Part shown: positions 16,774 through 25,494 of the stretch, in pieces
How positions within the stretch are numbered: position 1 is the first letter of the stretch
How the letters are laid out: each line of letters starts with the position of its first letter
Assembly (NCBI GenBank): GCA_020634155.1
Contig: JACKCI010000002.1
Coordinates: 1,240,001-1,304,000, forward strand
Source of the DNA: Anaerolineales bacterium
Lineage (GTDB): Bacteria; Chloroflexota; Anaerolineae; Aggregatilineales; J027
Length of the DNA stretch: 64,000 nt
Direction of reading: 5' to 3'
The notes under the pieces: generated by a model
Told to the model about the DNA's origin: nothing
Database searches by the model: none
The model's input: the letters and a program-made list of their open reading frames with translations, nothing else
Position numbers and translations under genes: made by a program

Positions 16774-18759
16774 GTGAGTGGATTTGGCTTGTTATCACCC
16801 TTGTTACTGGGATTAAGCGCCCTTGCTGTCCCCATCATCTTGCTGTATATGTTGCGCTTGCGCCGTACCGATATGCCGATTTCCAGTACCTTCCTTTGGC
16901 AACAACTGGTGCGTGACCGCGAAGCAAATGCCCCTTGGCAGCGTCTCCGCCCTAACTGGCTATTGTTGCTCCAGTTACTCATTTTGTTGGCCCTTGTCTT
17001 GGCCCTAGCGCGGCCCTTCCGCGAGGTGAAGACCATCACCACCGGACGTACTGTGCTGCTCATCGACGCCTCTGCCAGCATGAACGCCACCGATGTTGAT
17101 GGCAAATCACGCTTTCAAGAAGCCAAAGACCTTGCCCTTGACGCCGTGAATACCCTCGGCTCCGATGACACCATGACCGTTATCCGTGTGGCGGAGGTGC
17201 CGGAAGTTTTGGCAGCGGCCTCCCGTGACCGCACCGTCCTGCGCCGTGCCATTCGTGAGGCGAAACCCAGCCAAGGGAGCGCTGATTGGGCCGCTGCTCT
17301 GACTTTGGCGGCGGCGGGGGCAAGAGGGGTTGATGAGTTACAGGTCGTGGTTTTGAGCGATGGTGGTTTGCCTGCCGACTTGCCCGACATCCCCGGCCAG
17401 TTGCGCTATGTTAAAGTAGGAGAGCAGGTGGATAATCTAGCGATTTCCGCGCTTTCAACCCGTGCCCTCCCCGGTGAACCACCCCAACTCTTTGCCCAAA
17501 TCACCAACTACGGTGACCAAAATACCCGTGCCATCTTTGAACTGCACCTTGATGGTGAATTTTATAGCTCACAGTTCTATGATGTCCCCACCGCCTCGAC
17601 CATCAATATCATTGTCAACGACCTGACTCAGCCTTTTACCGAACTTGAAGCACGGCTCTCCAAACCCAGTAACGAATCGGTGACCGATTATCTATCCACC
17701 GACAATGTGGCCTATGCCATCAACACCGATACGTCCAACGGTAATGTGCTGCTGATGACCGAGGGCAATATCTTTATTGAGCGCATTCTCTCCAATCTGC
17801 CGGGTGTGAACTTGACCCTTGGTGACATCAGTCGGGGCCTGCCCAGTGGCGACTATGAGTTGGTCGTCTTTGATGGCTGGTTACCCCCTACCTTGCCCGA
17901 TGTCGATATGTTGATTATTGACCCGACCCAAAGCACTACCCTTTTCGATGTCGTGGGTGAGAGTACCGCCACCACCATTGACCCCTTAACGGGTGGCGTC
18001 TTGCGCGATGATGACCGCACCCGCTTTGTCAATTTTGCTGATGTCAGCATCCGTCAAATTCGCACCCTTGACCGCATTGAGTGGGCCACTACCTTAGTTG
18101 AAACCCAAAACGGTGAGCCGTTGGTCTTGGCGGGCGAGGTACAAGGGCGGCAAGTCGCGCTTTTCACCTTTGCGCTTGGCGACTCTGACCTGCCGCTCCA
18201 AATCACATGGCCTATTCTCATGACCCGCTTGATGGAGTGGTATCGCCCCCAACGTGCCGTCTCAGTCGATAGCCTTGCTCCCGGTCAATCGCTCACCATT
18301 CGCCCCTCCGTTGATGCCGATACAGTGCGAATCAAAGACCCCCACGGGAACACCACTACCCTCCGCCTAGAGAATGTGGCCGAGGTCGCCTATGCCGATA
18401 CCACTACTTTGGGGTTTTATGAAGTCGAAGTGGTGTTTGATGGCAATGTGGTGCAGCGTGACCACTTCGCGGTTAACCTCTTTGACGCCCGTGAGAGCCA
18501 AATCGCCCCCGTTGATGAAATCCGTGTGCAGACTGCCAGCGGCGAAACCTTGATTACTAGCACCCAGCGCGAAGAAACAGGCCGCCGTGAGTTATGGACA
18601 TATTTAGCAGGGCTGGCTTTGCTGATTTTGGGCATTGAATGGTGGTATTATCATCGTAGCTTGACCCGCAAGCCCAAGGCGTTGATGACGACATTCCGTG
18701 ACCAAAATCAACCGCGCCAAAAGCGGCGGTGGTGGCAAGTCAAAGGACTAAACCGATGA
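16774..18759 (+). CDS. BatA-like VWA membrane protein
   Basis: GTG start. The N-terminus is the aerotolerance/BatA-type region: a helix near residues 7-22, the loop RRTDMPISSTFLWQQL, and a second helix around 65-82. A VWA domain follows, with LLIDASASMNATD (about 91-103, DxSxS metal site) and VVVLSDGG. Long beta-rich segments follow, and a last helix lies near 613-630 with a basic cytoplasmic tail. Topology suggests the VWA domain faces outside. It pairs with the next gene, which it overlaps by 4 bp, as BatA and BatB do. Confidence 0.88.
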   Translation: MSGFGLLSPLLLGLSALAVPIILLYMLRLRRTDMPISSTFLWQQLVRDREANAPWQRLRPNWLLLLQLLILLALVLALARPFREVKTITTGRTVLLIDASASMNATDVDGKSRFQEAKDLALDAVNTLGSDDTMTVIRVAEVPEVLAAASRDRTVLRRAIREAKPSQGSADWAAALTLAAAGARGVDELQVVVLSDGGLPADLPDIPGQLRYVKVGEQVDNLAISALSTRALPGEPPQLFAQITNYGDQNTRAIFELHLDGEFYSSQFYDVPTASTINIIVNDLTQPFTELEARLSKPSNESVTDYLSTDNVAYAINTDTSNGNVLLMTEGNIFIERILSNLPGVNLTLGDISRGLPSGDYELVVFDGWLPPTLPDVDMLIIDPTQSTTLFDVVGESTATTIDPLTGGVLRDDDRTRFVNFADVSIRQIRTLDRIEWATTLVETQNGEPLVLAGEVQGRQVALFTFALGDSDLPLQITWPILMTRLMEWYRPQRAVSVDSLAPGQSLTIRPSVDADTVRIKDPHGNTTTLRLENVAEVAYADTTTLGFYEVEVVFDGNVVQRDHFAVNLFDARESQIAPVDEIRVQTASGETLITSTQREETGRRELWTYLAGLALLILGIEWWYYHRSLTRKPKALMTTFRDQNQPRQKRRWWQVKGLNR

Positions 18760-21647
18760 GCTTTACAAACCCTAGTGCCTTTTTCCTTCTACTCCTATTG
18801 CCTATCTTTATTCGGCTGGGTTGGCCGCGCTTGGCCTATCGTCGTCGCCGTGACATGGCTGCACTCGTCATCCGCCTTGTGTTGGTGCTGTTGCTGATTT
18901 TGAGCCTTGCAGGTCTTGAAATTCGTCGCCCTGCTGATAACCTCGCCGTCGTCTTTCTGGTCGATGTCTCGGATAGTATGGACGATGTATCTCAGCGCCA
19001 AGCTCTCGAATTTGTGCGAGCTTCCATTGACGAGATGGCAAACCAAGACCGTGCCGCCGTCATCCTCTTTGGCTCCAACGCGCTAGTTGAGCATCCGATG
19101 GATGAATTGATTAACCTCAACCGCATCGGCTCCAACCCCATCCGCATCAATACCGATATGGCTGAGGCTATCCGTTTAGGTTTGGCGCTTTTCCCACCCG
19201 ATGCTGCCAAACGCATGGTTGTCCTCAGCGATGGCCTAGAGACGACAGGTGACGCCTTGCGTGCTGCTGAACTAGCCGCTGCGACGGGTGTTCAAATTGA
19301 GTACGTCCCCTTCGGCATCCCCCGCGATAAAGAGGTACTGGTCAGTAGCGTCAGTGTCCCTGCCGTCGTCGGTGAAGACGAACCCTTTGATTTGATTATC
19401 TCGATTGAGAACAAAGGCACCGAAGTCATGCCAGCCAATGTCTTTGTTTTTGCGGGTGGGCAAACCATCCACGAGGCCTCAGTTGACCTCTACCCCGGTG
19501 ATAACCGCTATGCCGTCGGCCCCATCCAATACCCCGTTGCTCGCTTCCTCGATTTTCAGGTCAAGATTGAGCCACAGACCGCCGAGGGCTTCAAGCAGAA
19601 TAATCAACTGTCGGCCTTTACCCAAGTCTCAGGACGGCCCTGCGTGCTGGTGGTTGCCAATGACCCTGCCGAGACCCAATACCTTGAAAACGCCTTGAAT
19701 GAAGCAGGTCTTTTGACGGATGTCGTCACCCCCGACAACATGCCCTTGGGCTTGGCCCCCTTGGTGACCTATAAGAGCATCATCTTGGCAAATGTCCCCG
19801 CCGCCGACCTAACCCCCACCCGCATGGAACTCTTGCAAACCTATGTGAAGGATTTAGGGCGCGGCTTGGTTGCCATTGGTGGTCCAGAGAGCTACGGTGT
19901 AGGCGGCTACTTCCAAACACCTCTAGAAGAGACCCTGCCCGTTGATATGCGGATTAAAGACGAAGAGCGCATCCCCAAGCTGACGATGGTCTATGTCATT
20001 GACCGTTCTGGCTCGATGGAGATGTCTGGGCCAAGTGGCTTTACCAACCTCGAATTGGCAAAAGAGGCCGTCTTGCGCTCTCTTGATTTTCTCAATGACT
20101 ATGACCGTGCGGGCGTCGTTTCCTTCGATACCCAAGCCTTTTGGGTCTTTGAAATTCAAGAAGTCGGCGATTCTGCCAGCCGCCAAGCCCTTGAGGATGA
20201 GATTGGCAGCTTGCGCTCCGGTGGTGGTACTGATATTTTTGGCGGGCTGTCAGCCGTTGACCGTGCCTTACCTAACGACCCTTCCACCCTCAAGCATGTC
20301 ATTCTCTTAACCGATGGTGGGGCCAACCCCGGTGGCATTATCCCCTTGGTGCAGCGCTTGCGTTCCAACTACGACATCACCACCTCGGTGGTCGCTATTG
20401 GCGAAGACTACGCACCCTTCTTGCGCGACGTGGCATCTTATGGTGGCGGCAATTTCCACATCAGCACCACCGTTGAGAGCATCCCGTCCATCTTCTCGGC
20501 TGAAACTGTTTTGGCGACCCGTTCCTATATCTTTGAAGACCCCTTTGTCCCGACCTTGGTCTCCAACAGCCCTATCTTGGACGGTCTTGACCTCTCGGCT
20601 GTCCCTCAACTGCTCGGTTATGTCGCCACCACCCCCAAGGACACCGCTACTGTGATTTTCACTGGCCCCGAAGACGACCCCATTCTAGCCTCATGGCAAT
20701 ATGGGCTAGGGCGCTCGGTAGCTTTCATGTCGGATGCCACCCTACGGTGGGGCGCTCAATGGGTCAGTTGGAGCCAATACACGCGCTTCTGGAACCAAGT
20801 GGTGCGTTGGACAATCACCGAAGGTACTACCAACAACCTCGATACGTGGGTTGAGCAACGCGGCGAAGAGGCCGTCTTGGTTGTGGATGCCCGCGATAAT
20901 GATGGCAATTACCTCAATGGCCTAGAACTCGAATCCTCTATCGTCGGGCCGCCACCGGACTACACCAGCGTTGCCCTTGACTTCCAGCAGGTCGCTCCCG
21001 GTCGCTACGAGGCCGCTTTTGCGCCCACTATGGAAGGGGCCTATCATATTGGCGTCTTTGGTCAAACCCCGGAAGGCGCTCCCGTCCAAGCCACCATTGG
21101 GCAGAACACGGGTTGGGTCTTGAGCTACTCCTCGGAATACAGCGTCAGCCAGCCCGATGTCCAACTGCTGCGGGCCATTGCGGGCAAAACGGGCGGTGAT
21201 ACCCTTGCAGGTGACCCCGCCGGAGCCTTTATCCATAACCTTGACCAAGAAGAAGCGGCCCGCCCACTGTGGCCCTTCCTCTTAGGAGCCGCCGCCTTTT
21301 TGCTGGTGATGGATATTGCCGTGCGGCGCTTGGTCATCAACAAGAGCGACCTCCAGCGCCTACGTGAGCGTTTCTTAGTCCGTCGTGAAGCCGATTATGA
21401 AGTCAGTGAACGCTCTGAGCAGCTTGGGGGCTTGATGCGTGCCAAAGACCGCGCTAAGGAGCAGACCGCCACTAGCGATAACGCCCCATCGGTTTCACCA
21501 CCACCTGCCGCCCCGCCACCACCCAAACCTGAACCCAAGGCCGAAGCACCTAAGCCGCGTGCCAAGCCCAAGTCCGCCCCACCACCTGCGACCGATGGCA
21601 ACATGGCCTCTCGTCTGTTACAGAAAAAACGTGAGCGAGAAGAATAG
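18756..21647 (+). CDS. Dual-VWA membrane protein with GATase-like segments and Pro-rich tail
   Basis: I choose the ATG at 18756 (MSFTNPSAFF), which overlaps the upstream stop as ATGA; an in-frame GTG lies 27 bp earlier. The protein has 963 residues. Two helices lie near the N-terminus. A first VWA domain has VDVSDSMDD, and a second, around residue 410-600, has VYVIDRSGSMEMS and VILLTDGG. Between them is a segment (ILANVPAADL, GRGLVAIGGPESYG) like glutamine-amidotransferase-fold VWA proteins. A helix near 860-880 is followed by a cytoplasmic tail ending in a Pro/Lys/Ala-rich stretch and a KKREREE end. Two metal-binding VWA domains suggest it is the main ligand-binding part of the cluster. Confidence 0.88.
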   Translation: MSFTNPSAFFLLLLLPIFIRLGWPRLAYRRRRDMAALVIRLVLVLLLILSLAGLEIRRPADNLAVVFLVDVSDSMDDVSQRQALEFVRASIDEMANQDRAAVILFGSNALVEHPMDELINLNRIGSNPIRINTDMAEAIRLGLALFPPDAAKRMVVLSDGLETTGDALRAAELAAATGVQIEYVPFGIPRDKEVLVSSVSVPAVVGEDEPFDLIISIENKGTEVMPANVFVFAGGQTIHEASVDLYPGDNRYAVGPIQYPVARFLDFQVKIEPQTAEGFKQNNQLSAFTQVSGRPCVLVVANDPAETQYLENALNEAGLLTDVVTPDNMPLGLAPLVTYKSIILANVPAADLTPTRMELLQTYVKDLGRGLVAIGGPESYGVGGYFQTPLEETLPVDMRIKDEERIPKLTMVYVIDRSGSMEMSGPSGFTNLELAKEAVLRSLDFLNDYDRAGVVSFDTQAFWVFEIQEVGDSASRQALEDEIGSLRSGGGTDIFGGLSAVDRALPNDPSTLKHVILLTDGGANPGGIIPLVQRLRSNYDITTSVVAIGEDYAPFLRDVASYGGGNFHISTTVESIPSIFSAETVLATRSYIFEDPFVPTLVSNSPILDGLDLSAVPQLLGYVATTPKDTATVIFTGPEDDPILASWQYGLGRSVAFMSDATLRWGAQWVSWSQYTRFWNQVVRWTITEGTTNNLDTWVEQRGEEAVLVVDARDNDGNYLNGLELESSIVGPPPDYTSVALDFQQVAPGRYEAAFAPTMEGAYHIGVFGQTPEGAPVQATIGQNTGWVLSYSSEYSVSQPDVQLLRAIAGKTGGDTLAGDPAGAFIHNLDQEEAARPLWPFLLGAAAFLLVMDIAVRRLVINKSDLQRLRERFLVRREADYEVSERSEQLGGLMRAKDRAKEQTATSDNAPSVSPPPAAPPPPKPEPKAEAPKPRAKPKSAPPPATDGNMASRLLQKKREREE

Positions 21648-21654
21648 TCTACCG

Positions 21655-22473
21655 ATGCAACAGCGTATCCCGTTTATCCTCAAGGGGGCAAGCCGTTGGC
21701 TTGGCCTCCTGCTTTTTGTGAGTGCTACCTTGCTGGCTTGCACCGCCCCCACGCCCACGCCCGCACCCGCCGACAGCGCCGACGGCTGGACAAGCCTTGC
21801 CACTGGCGTTGAGTTTCGGGTTGAACGTGTCACGCCTGCTGATTCCCGCGCCTTTGATATGCACATCCTGCGCCTCTATCCCGCCTTTGTGCAATTTAAG
21901 GTCAGCTATCGCCCCCAAAGTCCACTCAGCTTTACTGATTGGCAGGCCGCCTTACCCGATGCTCTCGCTTTTGTGAATGCCAATTTCTTTGATGAGTATG
22001 ACCGTGCCATTGGTCTCGTCATTGCCGATGGGGTCTCGTATGGCTACAGCTTGGTGGACTTTGGCGGCATGTTCCAAGTCGAGTCGCTCGATTCCATGCG
22101 CCTACGCTATCTCGTGACCGAACCCTACCAAGGCGAGGGCTACCAGCAAGCCATCCAATCCTTCCCGATGCTGCTATCGGGTGGGCAGCCAACCCGCCAA
22201 GGTGACGGTTTCAATAGCCCTGCCCGTCGTAGCGCCATCGCCCAAGACACCAGCGGGCGGATTGTGCTATTCTCAACGGGTCTACTCGGTGAGATTAGCT
22301 TTGCTGATTTGCAGATATGGCTCGCCAATCACCCCACCTTAGCCATTGAGAGCGCTTTGGCCTTGGATGGCGGACGCTCGGCGATGCTCTATGCTACCAA
22401 TGCCAATGGCTCCCCTGTGACCGTTTCTGGCTTCGATACCGTGCCTGTTGTATTAGGAGTGTATGCCCGTTAA
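21655..22473 (+). CDS. Phosphodiester glycosidase (NAGPA-type) lipoprotein
   Basis: Start at 21655 (MQQRIPFILKG); it gives a lipoprotein signal with lipobox LLAC at about residues 22-25 and a short Thr/Pro linker. The remainder matches the phosphodiester-glycosidase domain: VNANFFDEY, IADGVSYG, a central SFPMLLSGG segment, RRSAIAQDTSGRIVLF, and ALALDGGRSAMLY. Family members cleave phosphodiester-linked sugars, for example the GlcNAc cap on phosphomannose in animals. Bacterial substrates are mostly unknown. It is 7 bp behind the VWA gene and shares a base with the next gene. An envelope or exopolysaccharide substrate is likely. Confidence 0.85.
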   Translation: MQQRIPFILKGASRWLGLLLFVSATLLACTAPTPTPAPADSADGWTSLATGVEFRVERVTPADSRAFDMHILRLYPAFVQFKVSYRPQSPLSFTDWQAALPDALAFVNANFFDEYDRAIGLVIADGVSYGYSLVDFGGMFQVESLDSMRLRYLVTEPYQGEGYQQAIQSFPMLLSGGQPTRQGDGFNSPARRSAIAQDTSGRIVLFSTGLLGEISFADLQIWLANHPTLAIESALALDGGRSAMLYATNANGSPVTVSGFDTVPVVLGVYAR

Positions 22474-23300
22474 TGCCACCCACCACCATTGGAATCCTGA
22501 CCCCGAATGGCCTCCAAGCTGTTCCCTATAGCGCCGATACCCTCAATGTCGCCGCTCCGTTTGAACCCGACGGCATTTATACCGTTGCCAGCACCTTCAA
22601 CCGTGACCATGTGCTATTGCTGGATGCCCACCTCGACCGCATGGAAGAATCGGCGCGTCTGGAAGGGATAGCTCTGCACCTTGACCGCACTGCTTTACGG
22701 TCTGCCCTGCGTGCATTGATTGAGCGCTCCGATTATCCAAACTCACGTTTTCGCATCACCATCAGCCGCCAAGACCCAACCCATATTATCTTATCGTTGG
22801 AGCCGTTTGCAGGTCTGCCAGAATCGGTGCGTCAAAGCGGTGTCCATGTCGCAACCATCCCCATCACCCGCCGCAATCCCCGTGCCAAAACCAACGACTG
22901 GATGAAGCGCCGTGCTGAAGCCAAAGCTGCCATCCCTGACGCTTATGAGGGCATTATTCTGAACGAGGTGGGGCAACTGCTGGAGGGCATGGGCAGCAAC
23001 TTCTATGCCATACGGGGCGGGGTACTTTATACCGCTGGTGATGACCTTGTGTTAAGCGGCATCTCGCGTAAAATCGTGCAACAGGTCGCGCCCGCTATTG
23101 TGCAGGTCATCTATCAACCCATTGCCTTATCCGATGTGAACACGCTTGCTGAGGCTTTTCTGACCAGTTCCAGCCGCGGTGTGGTGCCGATTGTCCAAAT
23201 TGATGACATACCCCTTGGCACTGGACAAGTCGGCCCCTTGACCCGCCAAATTCAGGCCGCTTATGATGCGTGGGTCACTGACCACCTCGAACCGATTTAG
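22473..23300 (+). CDS. Class IV aminotransferase (BCAT / aminodeoxychorismate lyase family)
   Basis: PLP enzyme of 275 residues. The Schiff-base Lys is K139 in NPRAKTNDW. EGMGSN (171-176), LVLSGISRKIV and the C-terminal EAFLTSSSRGVVPI segment are the usual PLP-phosphate and substrate-binding elements. Members transaminate branched-chain amino acids or D-alanine, or act as aminodeoxychorismate lyase; these cannot be separated here. The start overlaps the previous stop (TAATG). Confidence 0.88.
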   Translation: MPPTTIGILTPNGLQAVPYSADTLNVAAPFEPDGIYTVASTFNRDHVLLLDAHLDRMEESARLEGIALHLDRTALRSALRALIERSDYPNSRFRITISRQDPTHIILSLEPFAGLPESVRQSGVHVATIPITRRNPRAKTNDWMKRRAEAKAAIPDAYEGIILNEVGQLLEGMGSNFYAIRGGVLYTAGDDLVLSGISRKIVQQVAPAIVQVIYQPIALSDVNTLAEAFLTSSSRGVVPIVQIDDIPLGTGQVGPLTRQIQAAYDAWVTDHLEPI

Positions 23301-23312
23301 TGGTGGTGTCGC

Positions 23313-23750
23313 ATGGCGATTCTGGAAACCCTGATTGGCATCGGGCTAGTGGTGGCGGGCCTCTTTACCCTGACCCTCGGCGCGGTGCATTTCTTTTTCC
23401 CCATCCTTTTGGATTTTGAGCAGGCCATCCCCAAAGAGGGGCCGTCCCTCAAACCCTTCCGCCTTGGCCCGATTCGCTACGCCACCCAACGCCGTGACGT
23501 GCATGGCATCGGCTGGGTCATGAATCACGCCGCCAGTTATGTGCTGGTCTCTATTGGTCTACTGGAGATGGCGTGGTGGCTGTGGCTGCCAACCCCCGCC
23601 GGACGCTTGCTCTCGGTGTGGATAGCGGGCTGGTGGTTCATACGGGCCGCCTCGGAGCTATACCTTGGGCAGCGGCGCGGGGATTGGCTGATATTAGTGG
23701 GCTTTGCCAGTCTCGGTGTGCTACACCTTAGCGCGGCTTTGCTGCTATGA
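23313..23750 (+). CDS. Small four-helix membrane protein, function unknown
   Basis: A 145-residue protein with about four membrane helices (near 8-30, 70-92, 96-112, 125-145) and a conserved-looking loop FRLGPIRYATQRRDVHG. It is the last gene of the + strand run. It overlaps the convergent glycosyltransferase gene by 23 bp, and no terminator is visible between them. Confidence 0.7.
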   Translation: MAILETLIGIGLVVAGLFTLTLGAVHFFFPILLDFEQAIPKEGPSLKPFRLGPIRYATQRRDVHGIGWVMNHAASYVLVSIGLLEMAWWLWLPTPAGRLLSVWIAGWWFIRAASELYLGQRRGDWLILVGFASLGVLHLSAALLL

Positions 23751-24933
23751 GCCGTTCATAGGCTTCGGCCACCAACCGCGCACTATGCGCCCATGCGTGT
23801 TGGGCGACCACCCATTCCCGCCCGCGTTGCGCCAACTGTTGGGCAGTAGCAGGGTCATCAATAAGGCGCAGGACGGCTGCTGCAAATGTTTCGGGCGTAT
23901 CGGCTAACACCACATGCACATCTGGCGTGGGGTCTAGCCCTTCACAGCCTACCGTTGTGGTCACGACTGGCAAGCCCGATGCCAAAGCCTCCATCAACTT
24001 GAAACGGGTACCACTTCCACTCCGCAGGGGGCAGACAAAGAGCGTCGCTTGGGTCAAGTAGGGACGCGTATCTGGCACCAATCCCGTGACCGTAACCCCC
24101 GATGTGGGGTCTTCACTAAGGGCTACCAATTCAGGCGTTGGGTCTTTGCCAAGTAGCACCAATTCAAAATCAGGCCGCTTGGCGCGGATGAGGGGTAGTA
24201 TCTCGTGGACAAAATACAGCACCGCGTCGCTATTTGGGAAATACTTATAATCCCCCATAAAAACCGCTGTTGCGGGCTGGCGGGGTGCGCTGGCAGGCTG
24301 AAAGAACTCCACATCGACCCCATTCGGCGCAGGGGTAGTTGGGGCAAAGCGCCCAATAATGCCCGCATCCACCTCTGACATGACCCCTACTACCGATGAC
24401 TTGCGCCATTCACGCGGTTCAAATATCCGCATTTTCAGCGCTTCGAGGGCAATAGCAGGCCGTTGATAGAGGGGTTGGGCAACCTTGGCATGCCGCCACC
24501 ACGCAATGTACTCAATGGCTGGCTCGGATAGCAGCACAGGCAGGTCACAATCGGCGGGTAGATTTTGCCGCATATAAAACGACTCGACATGCACCGCGTC
24601 AAAGGAGCGCTCTCGCAGCAAACGCGCTACCGTCTCCGCAAATTCAGGGCTGCGATACAGCCGCATCGTGATAGGCCTGATACTGGTCAGGCTCAACAGC
24701 GCCGCTTGCAGGGTGCTAGGGCTAGGGGCGCGGTCAATCACCATAAATTCTTGGCAGAGGTCGCGCATGGGCGCTAAATCAAAAGCCTGCTCTTCGGGTC
24801 GCCCAAAGCTAACCAGCGTGATGGCATAATTTTCGCTGAGGCGCTTGACAAGGCTATAGGTTCGCATCCGCCCCCCGCTAATCGGCGGATAGGGCAGATA
24901 AGGGGTCAGCATCAATATCTGTTTTTTGCTCAT
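23728..24933 (-). CDS. GT4-family glycosyltransferase (group 1)
   Basis: GT-B fold enzyme of 401 residues. The N-terminus MLTPYLPYPPISGGRMRTY is the usual sugar-acceptor loop with the Gly-rich turn. The C-terminal half has the donor-binding part FVCPLRSGSGTRFKLMEALA with the acidic residues of the GT4 E-x7-E region, then GLPVVTTTVGCEGL. It likely transfers a nucleotide-activated sugar onto an envelope lipid or polysaccharide. Its start overlaps the stop of the upstream membrane-protein gene (24930-24933). Confidence 0.9.
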   Translation of the reverse strand: MSKKQILMLTPYLPYPPISGGRMRTYSLVKRLSENYAITLVSFGRPEEQAFDLAPMRDLCQEFMVIDRAPSPSTLQAALLSLTSIRPITMRLYRSPEFAETVARLLRERSFDAVHVESFYMRQNLPADCDLPVLLSEPAIEYIAWWRHAKVAQPLYQRPAIALEALKMRIFEPREWRKSSVVGVMSEVDAGIIGRFAPTTPAPNGVDVEFFQPASAPRQPATAVFMGDYKYFPNSDAVLYFVHEILPLIRAKRPDFELVLLGKDPTPELVALSEDPTSGVTVTGLVPDTRPYLTQATLFVCPLRSGSGTRFKLMEALASGLPVVTTTVGCEGLDPTPDVHVVLADTPETFAAAVLRLIDDPATAQQLAQRGREWVVAQHAWAHSARLVAEAYERLIAAKPR

Positions 24934-25445
24934 TTAAGTGCTTTCTCAAGGGTACGGCGTAGTGTGTCATAGTCCCTATGCGTCCAACTGCCGATGGCGA
25001 TTACAGGTCGATAACCATGCCCCGCCAATAGCCCCACGATGCGATAGGGCCACGGCAAAGCACCGCGCTCAATCAATAACATCTGGCCCTTGGGCGTCTT
25101 AGCCTTGTTTTGATGCTTGGGCGGTACGGGCTTCATTAGGCTATGGTTTACCATCTCCTCAATGGCTTCCCATGCTACCTGCTGCTTCTTAAACACCAGT
25201 GGCTTAATAGTCAAGCCGCCCTCATGCACTTCAATCGAGGGGTGCAAACACGCCAACAGCAACAGTGAGCTACTCAGCGCCAACAAGAACGGAATCATCA
25301 CAATCATCAAAAATAGGCCGTAGCCGATGCCTAGCACAAGCATGCCAAGGATGGCGGCTGCGATGGCAACAAAGGCCACACGCAACAATACCCCCAGCAA
25401 GCGCTGGCGGGTGGGATTCAAGTGGGGATGGCTGGAAATCGTCAT
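24930..25445 (-). CDS. Small membrane protein, function unknown
   Basis: A 171-residue protein with two adjacent hydrophobic helices (about 20-45 and 47-70). A soluble beta-rich part follows, with a possible PH-like bPH2 fold (SIEVHEGGLTIKPLVFKKQQVAWEAIEEM). No catalytic motif is visible. It is translationally coupled to the glycosyltransferase gene and diverges from the RNA methyltransferase gene across 49 bp. Confidence 0.65.
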   Translation of the reverse strand: MTISSHPHLNPTRQRLLGVLLRVAFVAIAAAILGMLVLGIGYGLFLMIVMIPFLLALSSSLLLLACLHPSIEVHEGGLTIKPLVFKKQQVAWEAIEEMVNHSLMKPVPPKHQNKAKTPKGQMLLIERGALPWPYRIVGLLAGHGYRPVIAIGSWTHRDYDTLRRTLEKALK

Positions 25446-25494
25446 CAGAATCAGTTATCCTATCGCAGGGCTATTATATGCTTAAAGAGGCAAA

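Noticed and set aside
21439..21654. A 72-codon N-terminal extension of the glycosidase lipoprotein
   Set aside because: It overlaps the Pro-rich tail of the VWA gene in another frame and would bury the lipoprotein signal.
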